64,000 bases of DNA from Heterodera schachtii (lineage: Eukaryota; Nematoda; Chromadorea; Rhabditida; Heteroderidae): the NCBI GenBank assembly GCA_023374025.1, contig SIJG01000096.1, positions 306,018 through 370,017 of the forward strand, in the 5' to 3' direction. Position numbers and translations under genes: made by a program. This document shows, piece after piece, positions 56,533-64,000 of the stretch. Each line of letters opens with the position of its first letter. Positions within the stretch are counted from its first letter, which is position 1. The notes below the pieces were generated by a model. That model was given only the letters and a program-made list of their open reading frames with translations. It did no database searches and was not told the DNA's origin.

Positions 56533-56726
56533 AAAGCACAGCATTACCAAAATTTTAAGACTTCCTAAAGAACAAAGGCATTTTATATATTGTGAAAAAA
56601 AATTCAATGTTTTTTAATATTTTAAAAAATAAAACAAATTTATTCCTCAAAATGGTTCCAAATAATGTTTATTTGTTTTAATTTCTGTTTCTCTGCTGAT
56701 CATAAATTCCGATCACTTTTGTCCAT

Positions 56727-59244
56727 TCATTCTTTCTTTCGTTTCTTCAGTAGGTGTCCTCCATTTCGCGCTGAATTTCTTCCTCGGTCAAAGCTTTGAT
56801 CGCTTTGCCCTTGCGGGTGATCGTTTTTTTTGCCAAATTCCATGGTAAACCCAATTTCCAAACAGCAATCGGTTGCAAGACTGTGTAAAAAATTGGGATG
56901 AAATTTTAATGTTTTGCTTTTTTGAGAAAATTTGGTTTAAAAAAGTGCTCAGTGCCGTTTCGGCGCTGCCATTTCGGCGCCAAACCCTTTCAACAGACGA
57001 AAACAGAGCGGTCAGGGTCGTTTTCGTACCGCCATTTTCGTACCGCCGTTTTCGTACCGCCGTTTTCGTACCGAGACGTTTTCGTACCATCCGTTTTCGT
57101 ACCAGGGTCGTTTTCGTACCGCCATTTTCGTACGGGGGACATTTTCGTACGAGTTCTTGTACAAACGTCAGATTCAATTAGAAAAACTTAAGAACTAATA
57201 GAGCCAAAATTTAATTTTTTATTTCCCATTCATAAAGTATAATGTAGAAAATTCATAAATTTAACAAAAATAACCAAAATTGTGGGACAAAATAAGGTCG
57301 CATCTCATAGTTTCGGGAAATACACGAAGAAAATTGTTAAGGTTTTCGGGATTGACATTGGCATTGGCATAATTGTGATCATTTTGAGTGACAATACTGT
57401 TAAGTCCATCGTTACTGAATTTGTGGAACACATAAAGTGCACCATCATGCACCAACTTATCATTATTTCGTTTTGTTTTAATTACTTGCTCCTGATTCAT
57501 TTTGTAGTTAATAAAAGCTAAATTGTCAAAACATTAAGAGATTCTTCCAACAATTAAGAAAAATTCAGCCAGGTTTCACTGCATTTTTATCGATCGAAAT
57601 TTTTATTTTTCGGAATTTTCTTTGTATTTTTCGGCATATTCTTCACTAAAATTCAAATTTTGCCTCAAAAAGTCAAACTCCTCCATTTAGAGTTAGCGAA
57701 AAAAAAGTCATTTGACTTAAATTCACAGCCCTAGTAATTACTTAAGATTAAAAAAATAATATGAATGCAATTTTTTTTTTTGCATATCCACTCGTACGAA
57801 AACGGCGGTACGAAAACGTCTTCGGTACGAAAACGGCGGTACGAAAACGGCGGTACGAAAATGGCGGTACGAAAACGGCGGTACGAAAACGTCCTGGCCC
57901 GAAAACAGAGATATGAGGGAATTTTCTAATGCTGCTCGAGAGTTGCGGTTTCGAGTCTTGGGGAAATTCTTTTGTCTTGAGTAGCACTATGAAATTTAAA
58001 CCCTTCCCCGCGCCGAGTGAAAATTTTTTCAAGAAAAATATGTGGATTTTTGAACTGGTATTTATTTGTATTAGGAGCCAAGAACTCCTTTAAAATCGCC
58101 AAATTTTCCAAAAAAAAATTTAATTTTCTCGGGGGGGAGGGCTTGAATTTATATAAATTGCTCAATTTCCTCTAATTACTGAGGAAAACAAAAATAGATT
58201 GTTTGTTTAAACATACAGCATGTCGAACTTCTTCTCGCAATACCTTAAAATTAATTTTTAAAATAAATAAATGTTTAAATAAAAGACAATACGCCAAACT
58301 TACATTCCCAAATGTTTGTCCTCCATCACCCCCAAACGGTACACAAATTGAAAATCCAACTCATCAATTCGAATTTGAACATCGTTGGCCCTGAAAAAGG
58401 TGAAAAGAAATCAAGTGTAAAAAATTAGAGAATTAATTGTCCAATTTTTGGCAAAGGTGCAGAATTTTGGTCCCGATGGGAAAAAATACTAAAATTTTAA
58501 AATGCATTTTCTCTGGGTTAGAAAAATAAGCTGATCACTAATCTGAACTCAGATTTGAAAAATCATTGATTTCGTCTATGACTTTTTGTCAAGTACTTGA
58601 TTTTTTCCAAAAATTTTTTAAATACTTGACTTCCAATATATTCAAATAGCTCATTCGAAAGCTTTTTTTAAGCTTTGCAACATCTGTGTATGAGTTTTTT
58701 ATACCCATTAATTTTCGTAAAATTTTTGGAAAAAATCAAGTACTTGACAAAAAGTCATAGACAAAACCAATGATTTTTCAAATCTGAGTTCAGATTAGTG
58801 ATCAGCGTATTTTTCTACCCCCAGAAAAAAGGTTTTTTAAAATTTTAGTATTTTTTCCCATCGGGACCACAATTATGCACCTTTGCCCATTTTTTAAGCC
58901 ATGCCTTCGAAACAAAAAATTTTTTTAAACACATTTATAAGAAATTTGTAATTTTTAAAATAAAGCCTTTTTTCCAACAAATTCTAAAAAAAATCTTATG
59001 GTTTTTTTTTTATGACGAACTACTGTTTTTCAAAAAAATTTGAAGAAATCGCTGAAACTGGCGACCCCCCCCCCCCCTAAAAAAACATATGATGGGTGTT
59101 TTTTTTTGTCCACCACTCACCAGCCAAGCACTTTGGCACCTCCAAAAACCGGAACATATATTGTCTCGCAATTGGAACGGTCAATGTTGCCCAAAAGGTT
59201 GGCCTTCTGCGCGAAAGATTCAGAAATGAATGAGGTGGCACAAC
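56727..59244 (-). CDS. Retropepsin-like aspartyl protease gene, 5' end missing
   Basis: Three exons join in frame: 59121-59244, 58304-58390 and 56727-56880. The protein reads GCATSFISESFAQKANLLGN, then TIYVPVFGGAKVLGWANDVQ, IRIDELDFQFVYRLGVMEDK, HLGILATDCCLEIGFTMEFG, and a basic tail ending KKRKKE. The layout (D-T/S-)G-x-A-x-S-x-I-S, a flap-like GGAKVLGxAxDVxIxID strand pattern and a late HLGILATDxxxxxGF matches clan AA retropepsin-like domains such as Ddi1, where the motif is LLGxDxL. The first exon begins in phase 1, so the catalytic Asp-Thr/Ser-Gly would straddle an upstream exon that I did not find. Three spliced exons favour a host gene over a retroelement. Intron 2 holds a Mutator-like element and intron 1 a foldback element. 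Possibly a truncated gene. Confidence 0.55.
57009..57899. mobile_element. Second foldback element with minisatellite arms
   Basis: Arrays of TTTTCGTACCGCCG units lie at 57018-57153 and, inverted (GGTACGAAAACGGC), at 57792-57893. Both flanks carry CGAAAACAGAG (56998-57008 and 57900-57910), an 11-base match that includes a 9-bp-class duplication. The ends read GGTCAGGGTCGTTTTCG and CGAAAACGTCCTGGCC. The structure parallels the 49010 element with an unrelated repeat unit. It sits in the last intron of the retropepsin-like gene. Confidence 0.75.
57261..57500 (-). pseudogene. FLYWCH-like fragment in the second foldback element
   Basis: The minus-strand frame contains KLVHDGALYVFHKFSNDGL, which resembles the first strand pair of FLYWCH zinc-finger domains (LxxxGYxYxFxKxSxDGxxxWRC). 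The Trp and first Cys are not present in the expected place, and the rest (NYANANVNPENLNNFLRVFP) is not diagnostic. FLYWCH domains often accompany Mutator-like transposases, which fits the element. Weak evidence. Confidence 0.35.
58445..58895. mobile_element. 451-bp foldback element in intron 1 of the retropepsin-like gene
   Basis: Left end TTTTTGGCAAAGGTGCAGAA and right end TTATGCACCTTTGCCCATTT are inverted. Pairing runs inward through GGTCCCGATGGGAAAAAATA against TATTTTTTCCCATCGGGACC, and CAAGTACTTGATTTTTTCCA against GGAAAAAATCAAGTACTTGA. Almost the whole element is a hairpin. The target duplication is unclear. Confidence 0.8.
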
Positions 59245-59249
59245 CTGTA

Positions 59250-59935
59250 AAATAGAAAATTTTTAAAAAACAGAGACCGACCGCTGGCTGACCGAGGGCG
59301 GAGGGAACAGGGAACAAAAGGTACTTGCGCAGTTTACGCCCCATAAAATTTTTTAAAATAAATTTTTAAAACAAATTTTTTTTTGGGGTGTACCCGGGGC
59401 TGTGGCATCAGGCCCGTAGCCAGGGGGACTCCCTCCCTCTCACAAAATGAAAAAAGTTCTTCGGATTCGCCCGACAGATTTTTTTTTGGCAACTGCTTGG
59501 TCAGAATACAGTGACATTTAGTCTGAAAGTATATACCAAACAACATGTTACAGTGTGCCATTTTTTAATTTTGACCCCGTCAATTCTTCAGCAAACAAAA
59601 AACCCACCGCCGAATCGGATAAGAGCGACTAACGGACAGTCGTTGGCTTTCATTCGAATGTATAGCAAGTTAGCCATTATGTTTGAGAATGCTTTTTAGT
59701 TTTTCGAGCTAAAATACATTGTTACAATACACAGCAAATGTTTACTGTGTGGTAATTGATACGGTAGGGGCCCATACTGTACCCCACGACGATGTCAATC
59801 AATGACTTTGTTGGTGAAAAAGCATTCAAAGTACAATTTTATGTTTGGTTCCACTCCCGACCTTTAGGGAGAGAAAATTCGGCTCTAATGCACTTTATGA
59901 GTCCAATCGACTTTTATGAGTCCAAATCCAAAGGT
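59250..59935. other. Region upstream of the retropepsin-like exon
   Basis: Should contain the missing 5' exon if the gene is intact. I found no D-T/S-G donor exon. A GGCCCGTAGCCAGGGGGACT end of the hAT-type family lies at 59408. Confidence 0.4.
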
Positions 59936-60271
59936 ATTTTATAAGTCCAATCAATTGACAATATCTGCTTTCTATACAATAATTTTGTTCATATTCAAAC
60001 AAACCCTATCTTTTTGGTATCATTCGAAAGCACAAAGTCTAAAGAAGCTAAAATATATAAATTACCAAAAAAGTTTTGATTAATTAAGTAATTGTTGATT
60101 ATTTTCGTTTGTAACTTTCTTTAAGTGTTCGAATTCTCTTGTTTTCTCGTATTATTACATTATTTAGAATTTGTGCTTTCCAATGATACCAAAAAGATAG
60201 GTTTTGTTCGAATATGAATAAAGTTATCGTAGAGAAAGTAGGTATTGTCAATTAATTGGACTCATAAAATA
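59936..60271. mobile_element. 336-bp foldback element with GAGTCCAATCAATTGACAA ends
   Basis: Left arm TATTTTATAAGTCCAATCAA and right arm TTAATTGGACTCATAAAATA are inverted. Pairing extends about 110 bp (TTTTTGGTATCATTCGAAAG against CTTTCCAATGATACCAAAAA). The family also supplies the sequence around the 13548 hAT-type insertion (13455-13540 and 14786-14830). Confidence 0.8.
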
Positions 60272-61084
60272 GTGGGAAAAATTTAAAAAATGTCGGGGAG
60301 TAAAATAGCATTGATAAAATTCCAAATGTATGTTAAATTGGTCCGGTAAAAAACTAGGAAAGTGCGAGCAACAGTTTTGCAAACAAAATACGTTAAAAAT
60401 CCAATTTTTAGGCCAATTCGTATTGTTTTCGACAAAAAATCATCAGAACTTTGTTTAAGTCAACTAAATTTAACACTTTGGATATTATTCTTAGCCTTTA
60501 AGGTTCTCTATCTACATCCAATAATTGAAGAAAATTTTATTCTTTACAAAAAAAATTATGACCAAAAAGCGTAAAAAATTTTTTTTTTTTTTTCAAACAC
60601 CTTTTTTTAAGCTTTATCAATCTTTTTTATTTTGCAAGGAAATAAAAAACTTTAAGCGCTATCGAATCATATCATGAATGTTTAATTGTGTCAACTTTGA
60701 CAAAAGTTATGCCGATTTTTTTGTCGAAAAACGATTTGAGTCGGGGCATTGTAAGTACGAGTTGGCCTAATAATATGTACGATGTTTGGTGTCGTCGTCC
60801 ACAAATATGCACAAATGCCGAAGAAAAAATTAATCGTTTCTTCCATCCAAATAAAAAAAGGCGAGGACAAATCAATACATACATATGTAGGGAGATAAAC
60901 TTCAGCAGCAGACTGCAGAAAACAGCAAATCACAAGCAAAAAAAAAAAAAATGAATGACACCAAATTAAACGACAACAAAACGCCAAATTAAATTTTAAA
61001 TCAACATAATAGGATAATAGCACACCGGTCTATGTCAGTTCTGCCCCCACGGTTCGGCCCCAGCATGTTTTTTTTGCTCAATTT
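60272..61084. other. Gene-poor region
   Basis: AT-rich. A partial element with GTACGAGTTGGCC at 60752 is related to the 21450 family. No gene supported. Confidence 0.4.
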
Positions 61085-61556
61085 CAGACCAAAATTTGGA
61101 GATGAAAATTTCACAACTAATTTTGTGGCAATCATGTCGATCATTGGTCCCGAAAATTTTTTTCTTAATTTTTTTTCTGAAATTCTTATACCACTTTTCT
61201 AGGGGTGTTTTGAGGCGCTGAGCACGAATCCGGCCCCCATTTCGACCTATTTCTAACACCGGACCCGAATTCGAACAAAGTCCAAAATTATAATTTTATA
61301 AATTTCGATTTTTAGTCTAAAAATAGTTTAAACTATTTTGTATTGGAGCACTTATGAGTATCAGCGACTTTCAGTTCGTTTCCGTGTGCGGGGTAAACCC
61401 AACTCATCTAAACCCGACTCATCCATACCCAACTCACCCATGCCCAACTCATCCATACCCAACTCATCCATGCCCCAACTCATCCATGCCCAACTCATCC
61501 ATACCCAACTCATCCATAGTATGATGCGAGTTGTCGCCGTGGCATTTATGCCACGA
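61085..61556. repeat. Breakpoint repeat unit, copy 2, with CCAACTCATCCATA minisatellite
   Basis: Same order as 16380-16849: CATGTCGATCATTGG, TTCTAGGGGTGTTTTGAGGC, CACGAATCCGGCCCCCATTT, a longer run of CCAACTCATCCATAC units (61394-61520), then GCGAGTTGTCGCCGTGGCAT. It runs directly into the truncated exon of the 5' EF-hand half on its right. Confidence 0.8.
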
Positions 61557-62267
61557 CCGTTGACCAAATAGGCCATGAATGCTTGCCGTGTGATGAAGCC
61601 ATCTCTGAAAAAAAAATGAAAAGATGTAAAAGGAATAAAGAAAAAGAAAGGAAAAGAAAAAGTAACTATTTATTTTCAAAAAAAGAATTAATTATTTTTA
61701 TAAAGGACTTATAATTTAATATTCAGCAACAAACCGAGTCAAATTTTTCAAAAATTAAATATTTAATGTACTTTTTGAAAATTATGAAAATCTTTCCATG
61801 ACCCGGTTGAAAAACTTGGACCCGGACTTGGCCTTTCCGGGCACGGCAATACCCGGACCCGGTGTTTGTCTTTTTGTCTAAATACCCGGACCCGTCTAAC
61901 CCTAGTTTAATTTGGCAACTTTACATACGGAATTTCTCATGACTTTTTGATGTCAGTAAAAGTAAAAATGTTTTATTTTCTGTGCAAATTTTTGCATAAT
62001 TAATAGTTTTCAATTCATTTTTTCTAAATTAAAATTACCGGTGAGGGTCCACCACGTCCAAAATTCGCTCGAATTCCGGCTGCTCATCCATAAATGGAAG
62101 ACGGCCCAACGCCCATAAGCTTCGCTGCAAAATACAATTTTTGAAAAAAATTATATGAATTGACTTTTTACTTTAAATTCCTGGTGCGGGAGTTGTCCCG
62201 ACTTGCCGTAATCGAAGAAGCGGAATATAACAAGATATTCACGCAATTTCACATCATCCAGCAAAAC
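61557..62267 (-). pseudogene. Secreted EF-hand family: detached 5' half
   Basis: Minus-strand exons match exons 2, 3 and the first part of exon 4 of the gene at 51045-52620. 62172-62267 reads KLREYLVIFRFFDYGKSGQL, then PHQEFK. 62039-62124 reads RSLWALGRLPFMDEQPEFER, then ILDVVDPHR. 61557-61604 reads RDGFITRQAFMAYLVN. Splice sites are conserved. The coding similarity stops after LVN and the repeat unit begins. EF loop 1 has Gly for Asp at position 3. I could not find the signal-peptide exon upstream, so this half lacks both its start and its end. Confidence 0.75.
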
Positions 62268-63838
62268 CTGGAAATGAAGAAAGTGTTCATTTTTTTAAAA
62301 TTATGTCGTGAAGGAATCAAGAACCAGAGGAACAGTTTATGCTCAGACAATTACCTATTTTAGCAATATTATTTTCTTATGAAGTTTCACCAAAAATCTC
62401 AAAATTTCCCCTGGCGGCGCCTATCGGTATCGCTGGACCCAAAATTTCCTTAAAATTTTCAAAATTTGAACAAAAAACCGGCAATTTTTGATTAAAAAAA
62501 GCTGTTAAAAACAGCTAAAATTTTCCTATGGCTTACCGTACCCTTTAAAAACGTTTTGAAAACCCGTGGCAAAAAATAAGTGTCCGAAGAGCAAAAAAAA
62601 GATCGTAAGCCATAAATCTGGCTACGCCCATGGGGGGGGGGGGGGTAGGTACCCTCTATAAAGTAGTTGGTTGAGCTAAAGACCGGGCTGTAATACAGTT
62701 GTCCCGAACCAAACTGTATAATACAGTGCATTTTTTGGGCAATTAACTGTAAAAGGGGGGAAAAAATTATTCGTAAATTCTATTGGCAATTTATTGTAAA
62801 AAGGAAGCAAATTATTAACTCAAAATAAATGGGCAAAAGTTTGATTATATACTCTAAAGCCAAAATAGAATAAGCAAGAATTTTTGGATTTAAAAGAAAT
62901 TGACAAAAATTAATCAGAAAATGCTATTGTTATTTTTCTTTATTTCTGAAAATTGAAAGGCCGAATGACGAGGTAATTCCTCAATAAATGAATTTTTTTC
63001 CTAAATATCTTTTATTTTCCCGAAATGTTCATTTTCGGATTCATAATTTACAGACCGAGAGAATATTATATCATCCTTTTTTGGCTTTAAAGTATATGAT
63101 GGACTTTGTCCAATAACTTTAATATATTTGGGATAAGCTTTACAAAAATCAGGTAATGTATATGGGCGGATTTGTGACGTGTCAAAAAAAATTTTTTTTT
63201 TTTTTGAAAAAGCAATGCTTTTTATTAAAAAATAGTCCTTTTTTCGTAATTTGCCTAATAAAAAGAAATGTGATTTTCACAAATACTGCTGCTGATCCCC
63301 CCACCGGCGTTTTTGCTTTTATTAGCATTTTTCGCTGAAATCCATCCACCCCCCCTCCCGTCATCTGTCAGCAATTGTGAGACCAATACCCTACTAAAGC
63401 ATTTATTGTAATCATTCCAATTCATCGAATTTACCCTTCGTATTTGGCTTATTGGGAGGGGTGGGGGATATGAGAATAAAAAATGAAAATGAATTGATGA
63501 GCGATGATTAAAGAGAAGTGGATGATGTCAGAGGAACAGGAGGGGGAGGGACTAAAATCCTTTGAATTTTCTCATAATTTAACTTAAAAAGCGTAAATTG
63601 TCAATTAATTTGATCAGTCGAAATGGGATTTTTCTTAATCATGTAATTTATTAAAGTGGACAGTGTAAGCAATTTTCCCAATAGCAATAACAATTTTTGA
63701 CCTCTTATACTCAATACTGCACTAATGATTTTAAAAAATCAGAATTTTTCTCGGTGCCGAAATATTTATAATATTTTTAAAATAAAATAAACTAAAACCC
63801 ACTATTTTCTTCAGATGAATTATATAACGAAAAATTAA
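62268..63838. repeat. Duplicate flank and gene-poor region
   Basis: GC hairpin at 62411. A GGCTACGCCCATGGGGGGG end at 62618. 63060-63180 and 63271-63525 correspond to 53060-53200 and 53271-53515. No gene. Confidence 0.6.
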
Positions 63839-64000
63839 ATTATGCCTATTTCCCATTTTAATTGCATTTTTAATTATTAAAATTGAAATTGGAGCAGAAA
63901 AGAAAAAATTGGAACACAAAACATTTAAAGAAATATTTGGAAAAAATGGGAAGAAAATGAAGAAGAAAAGAGAAATTATCAAAATGAAAATGAAAAAAAA
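63839..64000 (+). pseudogene. Secreted HTH-module family copy, cut by the window end
   Basis: Reads LCLFPILIAFLIIKIEIGAE followed by KKKLEHKTFKEIFGK, close to the first 45 residues of the gene at 8757. The start codon equivalent is absent (TTATGCCTATTT), and the frame shifts after KEIFG because one A is missing before the WEEN-type sequence. The remainder lies outside the window. Confidence 0.65.

Noticed and set aside
56063..56558. Near-identical frames on both strands (FFENFF and MKNLNF types)
   Set aside because: They arise because the region is an inverted pair of a dispersed repeat; neither has protein features.
16850..62267. Treating the two EF-hand halves as one trans-spliced gene
   Set aside because: They are on opposite strands about 45 kb apart, each ends in repeat DNA without a splice site at the break, and the 5' half also lacks the signal exon.

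Overview
The window reads as intergenic-rich nuclear DNA of a plant-parasitic cyst nematode (Heteroderidae, Globodera/Heterodera type). This is inference. It rests on AT-rich sequence, short exons with small introns, a GC-AG intron, and decayed copies of a large F-box-like family that I remember from cyst-nematode gene sets (motifs of the type LRxISPTILxD and FPADDxANASDGQA). No tool could be run here, so family names come from pattern recognition.

Host-type genes are few. The best is a complete six-exon MARVEL-domain four-helix membrane protein at 22.3-24.1 kb (minus). A secreted EF-hand protein built from an alpha-spectrin/alpha-actinin type EF-hand pair lies at 51.0-52.6 kb (minus). A related gene is split in two: its 5' half is at 61.6-62.3 kb (minus) and its 3' half at 16.85-17.66 kb (plus). 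The halves end at almost the same codon and both abut the same repeat unit, which suggests a rearrangement of about 45 kb. A spliced retropepsin-like gene fragment lies at 56.7-59.2 kb (minus), with transposons filling its introns. A small secreted, lysine-rich protein with repeated helix-turn-helix-like modules is intact at 8.76-9.44 kb, and decayed relatives lie near 10.9, 11.7-12.0, 43.7-44.4, 45.6, 55.4 and 63.8 kb.

Most of the rest is transposable elements, many with exact target duplications that can be read directly. There is a 2.9 kb element with CACTA-type ends, a coding region and a 6-bp duplication (45.8-48.7 kb). There is a Mutator-like foldback element with minisatellite arms, a captured open frame and a 9-bp duplication (49.0-50.4 kb), and a similar element at 57.0-57.9 kb. 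There is a 1.25 kb palindromic mariner-like (TA) element just upstream of the intact secreted gene, and six non-autonomous elements with 8-bp (hAT-type) duplications. Remnants of a CR1-like LINE, a Merlin transposase, a Ty3/gypsy element and a LINE ORF1-like gene are also present. A GC-rich hairpin motif recurs about fifteen times.

Layout: 0-6 kb, transposon remnants; 6.4-9.4 kb, secreted-protein locus, duplicated at 42.7-44.4 kb; 10-16.3 kb, decayed F-box-like genes with hAT insertions; 16.4-19.1 kb, rearrangement breakpoint and a hAT-type element; 22.3-24.1 kb, MARVEL gene; 24-42 kb, gene-poor repeats; 45.8-50.4 kb, two DNA transposons; 51-53.5 kb, EF-hand gene block, duplicated in part at 61.5-63.5 kb; 56.7-59.2 kb, retropepsin-like gene. 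The genes show no operon-like grouping. The main theme is turnover of small secreted-protein genes by duplication, transposon insertion and rearrangement.
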